Source: Candidatus Eiseniibacteriota bacterium (lineage in GTDB: Bacteria > Orphanbacterota > Orphanbacteria > Orphanbacterales > Orphanbacteraceae). From it: a stretch of 64,000 bases of DNA. The stretch is taken from contig JAJCZU010000004.1 of NCBI GenBank assembly GCA_029262235.1, positions 992,001 to 1,056,000 of the forward strand, in the 5' to 3' direction. Of the stretch, positions 48,204-57,331 are shown piece after piece. How positions within the stretch are numbered: the first letter of the stretch is position 1; each line of letters opens with the position of its first letter. The position numbers were made by a program, and so were the translations under genes. Below the pieces are notes generated by a model. That model worked only from the letters and a program-made list of their open reading frames with translations, searched no databases and was not told the origin of the DNA.

Positions 48204-49751
48204 ATGCGAGGCGAGTTTCGAAACGAACCGTTTCTCGATTTCAGCAAGGACGAGAACCGGCAGGCGATGCTGGCTGCGATCAAGAACGCGCGGGCTTCCT
48301 TCGGGAAAGAGTATGCGCTCTGGATCGGCGGCGAAGATATCAAGACGAAGGACACGATCAAGACGCTGAACCCGTCGAACCCGTCCGAAGTGATCGGCAC
48401 GTTCCCGAAAGCGGACGAAAAGATCGCCGAGCAGGCGATGCAGGCGGCGCTCAAAGCGTACGAAACGTGGAGCCGCACGCCGGTCGAAAAGCGCGCGGAG
48501 TACCTGTTCAAGGCCGCGGACGAACTCCGCAAACGGCGCTTCGAGTCGAATGCGATCATGGTGCTCGAGGTCGGCAAGAGCTGGCCCGAAGCCGACGGCG
48601 ACACGGCCGAAGCGATCGACTTCCTCGAGTTCTACGCGCGTGAGGCGCTTCGCTACGGCGGCGAGCAGCCGATCACACCCTGTCCCGGTGAAAAACCCGA
48701 GCTCCGCTACATCCCGCTCGGCGTCGGCGTCGTGATTCCGCCGTGGAACTTCCCGATGGCGATCTGCCTCGGCATGACCACCGCCGCGATCGTATCGGGG
48801 AACACGGTCATCGTGAAACCGAGCTCCGACTCGCCGGCCACGGCCGCGCTCTTCGTCGACATCATGAAATCGGTCGGCCTCCCCGGCGGCGTTCTGAACT
48901 TCATGACGGGCTCGGGCCGCGTGGCGGGCGAATATCTCGTCAAGCATCCGAAGACGCGCTTCATCTCGTTCACGGGATCGAAAGCCGTGGGTCTCGGGAT
49001 CGTGAAGAAAGCGGGCGAAACGGCCGACGGCCAGATCTGGATCAAGCGCGTTGTCGCGGAAATGGGCGGCAAGGACGCGATCGTCGTCGACAACGAAGCC
49101 GACCTCGACGCCGCGGCGGAAGGGGTGGCACTCGCTGCGTTCGGCTTCCAGGGGCAGAAGTGCTCGGCGTGCTCCCGCGCGATCATCGTCGACTCCGTCT
49201 ACGACAAGTTCGTGGAGAAGCTCATGCCCCACGTCGAGAAAATGACCGTGGGCGACCCGAGCGACGGTACCAGCTATATGGGGCCGGTCGTGAACGAAGC
49301 GGCATTCAAGTCGATCCACGACTATATGAAAGTGGGCGCGAAGGACGGCAAACTGCTTACGGGCGGTGGACCTACGGGCCAGGACGGCTATTTTCTGCAG
49401 CCGACCGTGATCGGGGACGTCGACCGGAACGACCGCATCGCCCAGGAGGAGATCTTCGGGCCGGTGCTGGCGCTGATTCGGGCGAAAGACTTCGACGACG
49501 CCCTCGCAGTCGCCAACGGGACTGAATACGGCCTCACAGGGGCCGTCTATACGGAAAATCGTGAAAAGGTCGATAAGGCGAAGAGGGAGTTCCATGTGGG
49601 AAATCTCTACGTCAATCGGAAGTGCACGGGGGCTCTTGTCGGCGTGCATCCATTCGGCGGATTCAATATGTCGGGAACGGATTCGAAGGCCGGCGGCCGC
49701 GACTATCTGCTCCTGTTTCAGCAGGCTAAATCGATTTCGGAGAAGATCTAG
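48204..49751 (+). CDS. rocA: L-glutamate gamma-semialdehyde (1-pyrroline-5-carboxylate) dehydrogenase
   Basis: A 515-residue aldehyde dehydrogenase of the RocA/P5C dehydrogenase group, oxidising glutamate semialdehyde from proline or arginine breakdown to glutamate. Landmarks: the N-terminal [15 protein letters not shown] typical of P5[42 protein letters not shown] (catalytic Glu region) and GQKCSACSR (catalytic Cys), ending with [28 protein letters not shown] lies 6 bases before ATG 48204. Proline dehydrogenase is not adjacent. A lipoprotein gene follows 2 bases after the stop. Confidence 0.9.
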   Translation: MRGEFRNEPFLDFSKDENRQAMLAAIKNARASFGKEYALWIGGEDIKTKDTIKTLNPSNPSEVIGTFPKADEKIAEQAMQAALKAYETWSRTPVEKRAEYLFKAADELRKRRFESNAIMVLEVGKSWPEADGDTAEAIDFLEFYAREALRYGGEQPITPCPGEKPELRYIPLGVGVVIPPWNFPMAICLGMTTAAIVSGNTVIVKPSSDSPATAALFVDIMKSVGLPGGVLNFMTGSGRVAGEYLVKHPKTRFISFTGSKAVGLGIVKKAGETADGQIWIKRVVAEMGGKDAIVVDNEADLDAAAEGVALAAFGFQGQKCSACSRAIIVDSVYDKFVEKLMPHVEKMTVGDPSDGTSYMGPVVNEAAFKSIHDYMKVGAKDGKLLTGGGPTGQDGYFLQPTVIGDVDRNDRIAQEEIFGPVLALIRAKDFDDALAVANGTEYGLTGAVYTENREKVDKAKREFHVGNLYVNRKCTGALVGVHPFGGFNMSGTDSKAGGRDYLLLFQQAKSISEKI

Positions 49752-49753
49752 GA

Positions 49754-50470
49754 ATGAAGCGCAATACGTTTGATTGGATTCTGTCGCTCGCGATTGCTTT
49801 TTCGATCGCGGGAATCATGTTCGGTTGCTCGAAGGAAGACGCGGTGGAATCGCTCGAAGAGCGACGCGCCCGGATCATTCCCGACAGCCTTTCTTTCACC
49901 CAGAAGATCGAGCGCCTGGTTCCGCATTCGCTGTTCCGGCTGCAGGCTCTCGCCGAGAATCATGCGGACTCCACGACTTACGCGGCGATCAACCTGACGA
50001 AGTTCGTGCCGTACAGCGAGATGGGGAAGATGTTCGAGAACCGGGGCTTTACGATTCATCAGCTTTACTACGGAATGGGCGCCTTCTCGGGCATCTATCC
50101 GGTCGATCCGACGATTCCGATGGATTCGACGCTCGCTCTGCTGCGGCTCGAAGCGCGCACGGAGCTGGCCGAAAACATCCGGCTCGGGAGCGAGGAAGTC
50201 GCGAACATCGCCGACGAAGTGCAGCGTAAGAAAGTGGAAGAGGAACTCGATCGCATGCGCGTTTCTCTTGCCGGGCTCGATCAGACGGGGCCGCAGTTCT
50301 ACGGCGCCGAAGTCGAAGGACGCGCGCCGATCCTTCTCGCGCTGATGCAGCATCCCGATCAGCTCGTGCGCGTCGTGTTTCCCGGACAGCCGAGCGAAGG
50401 GAGCTGGGTGCGCCTGTCGCCGGCCCGCTACAAGCTCCTCATGGACAACGATCGCCAGGTCGCCCAGTAA
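49754..50470 (+). CDS. Lipoprotein of unknown function
   Basis: A 238-residue putative lipoprotein (signal ending IMFGC, Cys25) that I do not recognise. The mature part is mainly helical, with charged segments (SLEERRARIIPDSL; KKVEEELDRMRVSLAGL), and no catalytic motif is visible. It starts 2 bases after the P5C-dehydrogenase-type gene and is followed by an intrinsic terminator, so the two form an operon; why a dehydrogenase should be paired with a lipoprotein is unclear. Confidence 0.7.
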   Translation: MKRNTFDWILSLAIAFSIAGIMFGCSKEDAVESLEERRARIIPDSLSFTQKIERLVPHSLFRLQALAENHADSTTYAAINLTKFVPYSEMGKMFENRGFTIHQLYYGMGAFSGIYPVDPTIPMDSTLALLRLEARTELAENIRLGSEEVANIADEVQRKKVEEELDRMRVSLAGLDQTGPQFYGAEVEGRAPILLALMQHPDQLVRVVFPGQPSEGSWVRLSPARYKLLMDNDRQVAQ

Positions 50471-50513
50471 CCGGCACTTTGCGTAGCGGTTCCCACCGCG
50501 CGCGGTTATGATC

Positions 50514-50548
50514 GGCCCGGAGTGATACGCTCCGGGCCGTTTTCTTTT
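50514..50548 (+). terminator. Intrinsic terminator
   Basis: GGCCCGGAG (50514-50522), 7-base loop, CTCCGGGCC (50530-50538), then GTTTTCTTTT. A perfect 9-bp GC-rich stem plus T-tract, 43 bases after the lipoprotein stop. The next gene's GGAGG begins at 50551, directly after the T-tract. Confidence 0.9.
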
Positions 50549-50558
50549 CGGGAGGTAC

Positions 50559-52355
50559 GTGATCGCAGACAGGATCGCCGCAGTACTGGCAGCCGTGCTC
50601 GTGCTTCTGCTCTGGCTCGATTTCGAGGGCGATATCGCGCAGCGCGACGCGTTCTCCTGGATGGACCCCGAGCAGTACTACCTGTTTGCCAGAGATCTGC
50701 ATGCGAACGGCATTCCCGAGGGCGGTTTTTCCGTCCCTTCGATATTCCCCGCCGTGATCGCCCCGTTTCTGTCGGGGGACGCCGGCCCGGCACGCGCGCT
50801 CAGGGCGAACGGCGTTTTTCTCGTTCTGATCGCGATCGCCACATGGTGGCTCGTCCGCTCGGCGGGCCGCACGCATGCCGGGGAGCGAACCTCACGCGTC
50901 TGGGCCGCGCTCGCCGTACCGCTCGTTCTCACCGCCCCGCTGCTTGCCGGGCTTTCGCGCGAGCTCTATATCGAATACGCGCTGACCGCGCTCGTCGCGT
51001 GGCATCTGTGGGTCTGGACGCGCACGAGCTTCCGGCGTTTCGACGGGTGGTGGCTGCTGTTCGCCCTGTTCACAGCGCTCGGATTTCTGACGAAAATGAC
51101 GTACCCGCTCTTTCTCGCGGGGGGACTCGTCGTCGAAACGGTCCTTGCGGCACGCACGAGGGATGCCGGTCGCTGGCTCCGTGTCGTACTCGCCGTGGCC
51201 GTTCCCGCCGGCGCCGTTCTGCTCGCCATTCGGATTTTCCTGCCCGAATCGTTTACATATTATATTTCGTTCGGGAACACGAAGATTCCCATCATGCGTC
51301 TGATCGGTCCCCCCGACATCTTCTCTTTCGACTCGTTCGTTTATTACCCGCGCTTCTTTCTGACGGCGGGTCTCGGATGGCTCGCGCCTCTCGCGCTGGC
51401 GATCGGACTGCTTCCCGTCGTGATCCCGTCCGTGCGGCGTACTTTCTGGAACCGTGAGCGCGGCATCCTGCTGGCGACCGTGCTTGCGCCCATGATGATC
51501 CTCGCCGCACAGGCCGTGAAGGAACCGCGCCACATCGCGCCGTGCCTCGTACCCGCGCTCGTCCTCGTTACGATCGCGGTATCCCGACTGACCCCGGCCC
51601 GGCGCGCGGTTTCGATCGGAGTCGCGCTTCTGCTCGTTGCCGCCGGACAATACGCGGAACTGCGAAAGAGCTCCGTGCCGTACAGGATGGAGGAAGCGCT
51701 TCCGCTCGCCGACTGGGAGCGGCGGATGGTGGCCGCATCGCCCGAGGCCGCGGCGCACACGAGTCCTTCGGGTCGCCTCGACGCCCTCACCTGGCGCTAC
51801 ACGCAGTCGATCGCGATCGAGGGATTCGAACTGAACGAGGCACTGGCGATCACCTGGTATTTTCGCCCGGCGGTCGTTTTCAATCTCGATCTCGACCAGT
51901 GGGAGGGAGCCGATCGCGTTGCATTCCGCCGTTTCGAAGATCTCTATTACTTCCCCGCATTCAACACGTACAATGCTCGCTGCGGCTGGAGAAAGTATTA
52001 CGCGTCGCTCTCGCGGGAGGAAGTTCTCGCGCATGCCGACTTCATCCTGAGCAGCAATGACGGGAATGTGCGGGTCGAACACAACGACGCGCGCCGCGGC
52101 GCCTCGTTTCGGGAGGTGTACGCCCGGCGCTACCTGGCGGAAGGGGCGCCCGGCGACGCGCGCGATCTCTCGGCCCTCTACTTCGCATCTTTCATGGAGG
52201 AGCGGCTGCGCGGGCGGATTCCCGAACCGCATGCGCTCGAGCGGGGTTTCCCCGAAGACTTCCGATATGGCGAACGACGCAACATCTACTGGATGAACGT
52301 GTATGGACCTCTGGTACAGAAAACCGAAGACGCGATCCGGTCGCAGGCGCGCTGA
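50559..52355 (+). CDS. Polytopic membrane protein, glycosyltransferase-39/PMT-like
   Basis: A 598-residue membrane protein with about ten hydrophobic segments in residues 1-380 and a soluble C-terminal domain. The plan resembles GT-C/PMT-type lipid-linked glycosyltransferases: an acidic loop DFEGDIAQRDAF after the first helix, and the SRELYIEYALTALVAW and FLTKMTYPLF segments. Assignment to the superfamily is by topology; no diagnostic motif is certain. GTG 50559 follows GGAGG by only 3 bases. The end overlaps the next gene by 53 bases, so the two are coupled. Confidence 0.6.
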   Translation: MIADRIAAVLAAVLVLLLWLDFEGDIAQRDAFSWMDPEQYYLFARDLHANGIPEGGFSVPSIFPAVIAPFLSGDAGPARALRANGVFLVLIAIATWWLVRSAGRTHAGERTSRVWAALAVPLVLTAPLLAGLSRELYIEYALTALVAWHLWVWTRTSFRRFDGWWLLFALFTALGFLTKMTYPLFLAGGLVVETVLAARTRDAGRWLRVVLAVAVPAGAVLLAIRIFLPESFTYYISFGNTKIPIMRLIGPPDIFSFDSFVYYPRFFLTAGLGWLAPLALAIGLLPVVIPSVRRTFWNRERGILLATVLAPMMILAAQAVKEPRHIAPCLVPALVLVTIAVSRLTPARRAVSIGVALLLVAAGQYAELRKSSVPYRMEEALPLADWERRMVAASPEAAAHTSPSGRLDALTWRYTQSIAIEGFELNEALAITWYFRPAVVFNLDLDQWEGADRVAFRRFEDLYYFPAFNTYNARCGWRKYYASLSREEVLAHADFILSSNDGNVRVEHNDARRGASFREVYARRYLAEGAPGDARDLSALYFASFMEERLRGRIPEPHALERGFPEDFRYGERRNIYWMNVYGPLVQKTEDAIRSQAR

Positions 52356-53811
52356 GCACGCCCCGTGGCGGGGAGCCGCGCTGCTGGCGCTGCTCCTGTC
52401 TGCGCCGGCCTGCTCTCCTGCCCCGGACGGAAACGGACGATCCGTTCTGCTGATCACGCTCGACACGACGCGCGCGGATCGGATCGGAGCTTACGGCAGC
52501 GACGCGGCGAGCACGCCGTCGATTGACGCCCTGGCGCGGAGGGGCGTGCTGTTCGAGCGCGCCTATGCCTCCATCCCCGTAACGCTGCCTTCGCACACGA
52601 CGATTCTTACCGGCCTCTATCCCCACGAACACGGCGTGCGCGACAACGGCGTTTATCGCGTTCCCGATGAGCTCACGACGCTCGCCGAGGTTCTGCGCGA
52701 TCACGATTACAGGACCGGCGCGTTCGTAAGCGCCCACGTGCTGCACAGCCAGTACAAGATCGACCAGGGGTTCACGGTGTTCGACGACGAAATGGTCGAA
52801 CCGCTCCGCGTGCAGAGTCCGATTCCGCGCGGCGCGAAACTTCCCGAGCACACCAAGCGCTGGATCGAGACATGGAGCCGTCCGTATCAGCGCCGCGCCG
52901 AGACGACCGTCACGCGTGCCCTGGAATGGCTGCGCGCCGACGCCGGCAGTGACGAACCGTTCTTCTGCTGGGTTCATCTGTTCGACCCGCATCTCTCGTA
53001 CGAACCACCCGCTCCGTACGACAAACTGTTCGGTGACCCGTACGAAGGACCGATCGACGGCACGGGCGAGTCATTTCACGATCTCGCGAAGGAACTGGAG
53101 GGGCGGATTCCGCGCGTACACCTCGACCGCATGATCTCGCTTTACGACGGCGAGATCTCGTACGCCGACGAATGGATCGGCCGCCTGCTCGCCGCCGTTC
53201 CCGACAGCACGCTCGTCGTGTTCACGGCCGATCACGGCGAGGCTTTCGGCGAACACGGACAGTTCTTCGAGCACCAGATGACGATTTACGAAGAGACGAT
53301 GCACGTGCCGCTCGTCGTCGCGGGGCCTGGCGTTCCGGGCGCCGGCCTGCGACGGAACGACCCCGCCGGCTCGGTGGACATCTTCCCGACGGTTCTCGGC
53401 CTGCTCGGTCTGCGGGGCGGGGGCGACGCGTCCGGCATCGATCTGTTCGGTCCTGTTGCCAAGAAGCCGCGCGCGCTCTACAGCGAAACGCGCGCCGCTC
53501 TTACCGCAGTTCCGACTCCCACCGGCTTTCGCGGAGTGCGCGAGAACGGCTGGAGTCTTATCCGTGAGATCGTGAAACCCGATCGTATCCAGAAAGAACA
53601 GCTGTTCCACACGGCCGAAGATCCTGCGGAGACGAACGATCGGGCCGGCGCGGACGACACGATCCTGCACGATCTCGCCCGTTCCTACGATCGCCTGCTG
53701 TCGCGCGGGCTCGAGGGCGAAGCCGCCACGGCCGCCTTCTGGGCCCTTGACGAGGATGCGGAGAGGCGAAAACAGCTCGAAGCTCTCGGCTATCTCGGCG
53801 GAAAAGATTGA
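52303..53811 (+). CDS. Lipoprotein sulfatase/phosphoethanolamine-transferase-like hydrolase
   Basis: A 502-residue alkaline-phosphatase-superfamily protein of the sulfatase type, with a basic N-terminus and lipobox APAC (Cys37). Metal-binding starts with LLITLDTTRADRIGAYG; the nucleophile region reads TLPSHTTILTGLYP. The Cys or Ser that sulfatases convert to formylglycine is Thr here, which fits phosphotransfer or phosphodiester chemistry rather than classical sulfate ester cleavage. FTADHGEAFGEHG and the C-terminal LEALGYLG are typical. It overlaps the membrane glycosyltransferase-like gene by 53 bases; no better in-frame start exists downstream before the signal sequence. Confidence 0.82.
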   Translation: MDLWYRKPKTRSGRRRAEHAPWRGAALLALLLSAPACSPAPDGNGRSVLLITLDTTRADRIGAYGSDAASTPSIDALARRGVLFERAYASIPVTLPSHTTILTGLYPHEHGVRDNGVYRVPDELTTLAEVLRDHDYRTGAFVSAHVLHSQYKIDQGFTVFDDEMVEPLRVQSPIPRGAKLPEHTKRWIETWSRPYQRRAETTVTRALEWLRADAGSDEPFFCWVHLFDPHLSYEPPAPYDKLFGDPYEGPIDGTGESFHDLAKELEGRIPRVHLDRMISLYDGEISYADEWIGRLLAAVPDSTLVVFTADHGEAFGEHGQFFEHQMTIYEETMHVPLVVAGPGVPGAGLRRNDPAGSVDIFPTVLGLLGLRGGGDASGIDLFGPVAKKPRALYSETRAALTAVPTPTGFRGVRENGWSLIREIVKPDRIQKEQLFHTAEDPAETNDRAGADDTILHDLARSYDRLLSRGLEGEAATAAFWALDEDAERRKQLEALGYLGGKD

Positions 53812-53916
53812 ACAGTTCCCGTCTCTCGTCCTGAATCCCGGGACCCCCACTCCGATAACGGTGTAGAACTCCTTAGAACGAGGACGCTCCCTCGTAAAGC
53901 TCTGGAGGATGGGGAA

Positions 53917-54768
53917 TTGAGAGCCTGGAGTCCGAAATCTGACGATGACCGCTCGCTGACGGCTTATCTGCGTGATATCCGCAAGCTGCCCGCGATCCCG
54001 GAAGAGAGCAAGGGAGACCTTGCCCGCCGCGCGCGCGAGGGTGATATCGACGCCATGCACACACTGGTGCTCGGCCATCTCCGCTTCGTCGTCTACATCG
54101 CCAAGAAGTATCTCGGACGCGGGCTCCCCATGAGCGATCTCGTGAACGAAGGAAACATCGGTCTCATCAAGGCCGTGACGCGCTTCGACGAAACGAAAGA
54201 CTTCCGCTTCACGACCTATGCCGTCTGGTGGATTCGCCAGCGCATCCAGCACGCCGTCATGCAGAGCACGCAGACGATCCGCATCCCGATGAACAAAGAA
54301 GTCCTGATGCAGAAGATCAATCGGACGATCAACGACTACTGGCAGAAGCATCAGCAGGAGCCGCAGCCGGACCAGATCGCCGAGATCCTCGAGATGAAAG
54401 TGAAGGACGTTCGCCTGCTTCTCGGACTGAGCGGCCGCACGCTTTCGCTCGACAAGATCACGACCCAGGAGGGCGACAGTCCTCTCGGCGATTTCCTGGC
54501 GGACGAAAATTCGCTCCAGCCGGACGAAGAAGTGGCTGAAGCGATGCTCCGCGAACATGTGAAAGAGATGGTCGCGAGTCTGAACGAGCGCGAAGCCCGC
54601 ATCATCCGTCTCTACTACGGGCTCACCGACGAGGATCCGCGCAATCTCGAAGAGATCGGCCGCATTCTCGGCCTCTCGCGCGAACGCGTGCGGCAGATCA
54701 AGAAGCGCGCGCTCGACAAACTCGCCGTGGGAAGCCGCGGCGAGGTGCTCCGTTCCTTCGTTTCCTGA
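53917..54768 (+). CDS. rpoD: RNA polymerase sigma factor, RpoD/SigA type (short form)
   Basis: A 283-residue sigma-70 factor with region 1.2 (LTAYLRDIRKLPAIPEE), region 2 (LVLGHLRFVVYIAKKYLGRGLPMSDLVNEGNIGL; RFTTYAVWWIRQRI), region 3, and region 4 (HTH LEEIGRILGLSRERVRQIKKRAL). It lacks region 1.1 and the non-conserved insert, like the roughly 285-residue primary sigma of Bacteroidetes-type lineages, so it may be the housekeeping factor or a close group 2 relative. The start is TTG 53917 with GGAGG (53904-53908) 8 bases upstream. A 3-codon frame ATG at 53909 lies between them. Confidence 0.85.
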   Translation: MRAWSPKSDDDRSLTAYLRDIRKLPAIPEESKGDLARRAREGDIDAMHTLVLGHLRFVVYIAKKYLGRGLPMSDLVNEGNIGLIKAVTRFDETKDFRFTTYAVWWIRQRIQHAVMQSTQTIRIPMNKEVLMQKINRTINDYWQKHQQEPQPDQIAEILEMKVKDVRLLLGLSGRTLSLDKITTQEGDSPLGDFLADENSLQPDEEVAEAMLREHVKEMVASLNEREARIIRLYYGLTDEDPRNLEEIGRILGLSRERVRQIKKRALDKLAVGSRGEVLRSFVS

Positions 54769-54838
54769 CCCAGGCTGTGATTCCAGCCGGCAGCGAGCCT
54801 TCGTTCGGGCTACCCCGTCCGAATCGGCGAGACACGTC

Positions 54839-54867
54839 TTGTCGATCGCGACGAGCGTCGGTATGGT
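54839..54867 (+). promoter_or_regulatory. Candidate promoter for the TonB-domain lipoprotein gene
   Basis: TTGTCG (54839-54844) and TATGGT (54862-54867), 17-base spacer. Transcription would start near 54874, just at the GGAGG, giving a leader of about 10 bases. Confidence 0.4.
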
Positions 54868-54884
54868 GGGGACGGAGGTAGTAC

Positions 54885-55694
54885 TTGTTCACTCGTCTTC
54901 CGTTCTTTCGCGCGGCGCGCCCGCAGGGGCCGATCGCGACTCTCCTGATCCCGCTCACGATCGTGGCGCTCGCCGCCGCCGGATGCGGTGACTCGAACGT
55001 GGCCGCGCCGGAAGCTCCGCGCACGATCAAGGTGCTGTTCGCCCAGTTCGAAAGGGAGGACGGCACGCCCGTTCGCTTCCAGATCGATCATCCCGAAACG
55101 ACTTCCGTTCCCGTCATCGAATACGTTCCGTCGCCCTCTCCGCCGCCGCTCTTCGCGGACCCCGTGCTCGGCCTCGATTCGATGCGCGTGGAATCCGATT
55201 CGCTGTTTTTCCGCGCGACTTCTTCAACCGGCGCGGAACTCTTTCGTGTGCGCGCCAAACGAAGCGCCTTCATCCTGGTAGGGCAGGCGATCTTTCCCGA
55301 CTCGCTGGAACCGGCGGTGTTGAGCGGTCTCACGTGCCTCGTCGAGCCGGGCAGCGGCACGCAGGAACCTTTTCCCGGCGAGGTCAGCCAGCTCGCTTTT
55401 CCGATTCGTTTTTCTCCGCCGGAGTATCCCGACAGTCTCGTGCAGGCGGGCATCGACGGCACCGTGCGTACGCTGGTGCAGGTGGGAAGCTGCGGGTCCC
55501 TGCTCGACATCGAAATCGTGCGTTCGGAGCATCCCGACCTCGACAGCCTGACCGTGCAGACGATTCGAAGCTGGCTCTTCTATCCGGCTCTCGTGGGGTC
55601 GTTTTCGTACGTGGCGCTCGAGCAGTTTCTGTCGATCCGGTACGAGATTCTCGAGGGAGACGTTCCCGTCGTCACGATTCAGAACGGCGCCTGA
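54885..55694 (+). CDS. Lipoprotein with TonB C-terminal domain
   Basis: A 269-residue putative lipoprotein (signal ending AAAGC, Cys34). The C-terminal part (about residues 165-255) matches TonB_C-like folds: RFSPPEYPDSLVQAGIDGTV, then a strand with VQVGSCGSLLDIEIV and TIRSWLFYPAL. Unlike true TonB it has no Pro/Lys-rich periplasm-spanning segment and is anchored by lipid, so it is not a standard energy transducer. The start is TTG 54885 with GGAGG (54874-54878) at 6-base spacing; no ATG fits before the signal sequence. Confidence 0.75.
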   Translation: MFTRLPFFRAARPQGPIATLLIPLTIVALAAAGCGDSNVAAPEAPRTIKVLFAQFEREDGTPVRFQIDHPETTSVPVIEYVPSPSPPPLFADPVLGLDSMRVESDSLFFRATSSTGAELFRVRAKRSAFILVGQAIFPDSLEPAVLSGLTCLVEPGSGTQEPFPGEVSQLAFPIRFSPPEYPDSLVQAGIDGTVRTLVQVGSCGSLLDIEIVRSEHPDLDSLTVQTIRSWLFYPALVGSFSYVALEQFLSIRYEILEGDVPVVTIQNGA

Positions 55695-55756
55695 ACCACG
55701 CATGAACGCGGCCTCCTCGAGGCCCGAACGCCACTGAACGAGGCCTGCACGACGGG

Positions 55757-57184
55757 CTAGTTTCCGATATAGCCCAGCGCCTTCAATCGTTCCCGATCGA
55801 CATTCGATAGATCCGCCATCTCCGGTTCGCCATGTTTCCGCGCGACCTCCTTCATGGCCTGCTGCCAGGGGGGAAGCAGAGCGAGATAACGCTCGAGCGT
55901 GACCGGCTGGTCTCCGTCGATCCGTCTGAACTCGCCCGGATCCTGTCGAACCTCGAACAGCGCGTCTTCCGCAAGTGCCGGCACGCTGATCAGCTTGTAG
56001 TCGCCCATCTGCGTCGCCCACCATTGCGTGGCTCTCTTTTCCGACTTCCCGCTCGGATCCCGCCCGTAAAACGTCGTGACGAGCTCGAAAAAGAGCGGAT
56101 CGTTCGGCCCGCGCGGTTCCGCAAGCAGGCTGCGGCCATGAAACGGGTCGTTGCGGTCGAGCAGCCCCAGATAATCGAGAACCGTCGGCGGAATATCGAT
56201 AAGCCCCGTGAGCCGCGCGTCACGGCCAGCGGCCGCATGTGCGCTGCCCGGCCACTTGATGATCAGCGGTACGTGAATCGATTCGGTGTACAGGTTGTTC
56301 TTGTGGCCTTTGTAGCCGTGCTCGAAGAACTCCTCGGCATGATCCGCCGTCACGATGATCCAGGTCTCGTCCCAGAGATTCAGCTCGCGCAGCGTACTCC
56401 AGATCCTGCTCAGAAAATCGTCCGTGTAGCGGATCTCGCCCTCGTACTGTGAGATCACGTAGGCGAGCTTCGACGCAGGCATGGCCCGGTCGATGGCCGT
56501 GTTGTGTTCGAAGTTCGCGATGTCGAAGGGTTCGGCGCCCGGCGGAACGAACATCGTGTCGTAGGGGGCGGGCGGCAGGAAGTCGTAGTGCGGATCCCAG
56601 ACGTACGCGAACAGGAAGAACGGGCGCGACGGTTCGCGCTCTTCCCGCAGGAACCGTACGAGGCTCTCTTCGAGCTTCGGGTTCGTGATGTCGCTGTGGG
56701 CGTCGGCCTGCGTCACCGCGGCCGGCGAATCGTCCCAGCGTTCGAACCCCTGATGCAGATTGTGCGGCGTGCGCAGAAACGGGCCGCTGACGGCGCCCGC
56801 CGTCTGGTAGCCGGCGTCCTGCAGCCGTTCCGCGAGCGTTTCGTATGAGTCCTTGAGGCGGTGGCGTGGTTCGATTACCTGGTGGGCCGTGGGGTAGAGC
56901 CCCGTCATGAGCGTGGCATGCGACGCCAGAGTCCAGCTCGTCACGCTGAACGCGTTCTCGTAAACGGTCGACTCCGTCGCGATTCTGTCGAGGCCCGGCG
57001 TCGTGGGGGCCGTCATTCCGTAGGCGCCCACACGGTCGGTTCGCAGAGATTCGATTGTGATGAGGAGAATGTTCGGCCGGGGAGCGGCCTCCCGGGAGCA
57101 GCCCAGGAGCGCCAGCCCGACCAGCAGAAGCTTAACTGTCTTCGGCGATATCGGCGGTTTTCGCCGCTTCGACCTCGTCTTCAT
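55757..57184 (-). CDS. Lipoprotein sulfatase-family hydrolase
   Basis: A 475-residue sulfatase-like protein with basic N-terminus and lipobox LLGC (Cys29). It has LLITIESLRTDRVGAYG (metal-binding), SWTLASHATLMTGLYP (the position of the formylglycine Cys is Thr), and VTADHAEEFFEHGYKGH. The family and the Thr nucleophile match the protein encoded at 52303, though overall sequences differ; substrates may be phospho-esters of surface polymers. ATG 57184 has AAGGAA about 9 bases upstream and overlaps the small zinc-ribbon gene by 53 bases. It is the last gene of a five-gene leftward operon. Confidence 0.82.
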   Translation of the reverse strand: MKTRSKRRKPPISPKTVKLLLVGLALLGCSREAAPRPNILLITIESLRTDRVGAYGMTAPTTPGLDRIATESTVYENAFSVTSWTLASHATLMTGLYPTAHQVIEPRHRLKDSYETLAERLQDAGYQTAGAVSGPFLRTPHNLHQGFERWDDSPAAVTQADAHSDITNPKLEESLVRFLREEREPSRPFFLFAYVWDPHYDFLPPAPYDTMFVPPGAEPFDIANFEHNTAIDRAMPASKLAYVISQYEGEIRYTDDFLSRIWSTLRELNLWDETWIIVTADHAEEFFEHGYKGHKNNLYTESIHVPLIIKWPGSAHAAAGRDARLTGLIDIPPTVLDYLGLLDRNDPFHGRSLLAEPRGPNDPLFFELVTTFYGRDPSGKSEKRATQWWATQMGDYKLISVPALAEDALFEVRQDPGEFRRIDGDQPVTLERYLALLPPWQQAMKEVARKHGEPEMADLSNVDRERLKALGYIGN

Positions 57185-57299
57185 CGCCGAGTTCTTCCTT
57201 CCGATACTCTTCCATGCACTGTTCGCTGCAGAACTGTTCGTCATTCAACTCGAACGCTTTCCCGCGAAAATCCGTACCGCACCAGGCACATTCTTTCAT
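57132..57299 (-). CDS. Small zinc-ribbon protein
   Basis: A 55-residue protein with two CxxC-type pairs, CAWCGTDF and FCSEQCMEEY, that should bind one zinc ion, followed by an acidic tail (EELGDEDEVEAAKT). The motif resembles TRASH/MYM-like or YHS-type small zinc ribbons. GGAGG lies 8 bases before ATG 57299. Function unknown; it sits between the barrel-like protein and the sulfatase in the operon and overlaps the latter by 53 bases. Confidence 0.75.
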   Translation of the reverse strand: MKECAWCGTDFRGKAFELNDEQFCSEQCMEEYRKEELGDEDEVEAAKTADIAEDS

Positions 57300-57331
57300 G
57301 ATGCCGAACCTCCATGATGTTCCGGGAGGTG

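Noticed and set aside
48177-49649. A 490-codon minus-strand frame opposite the P5C-dehydrogenase-type gene
   Set aside because: His/Arg/Val-rich shadow with no motif; the opposite strand encodes a clear aldehyde dehydrogenase.
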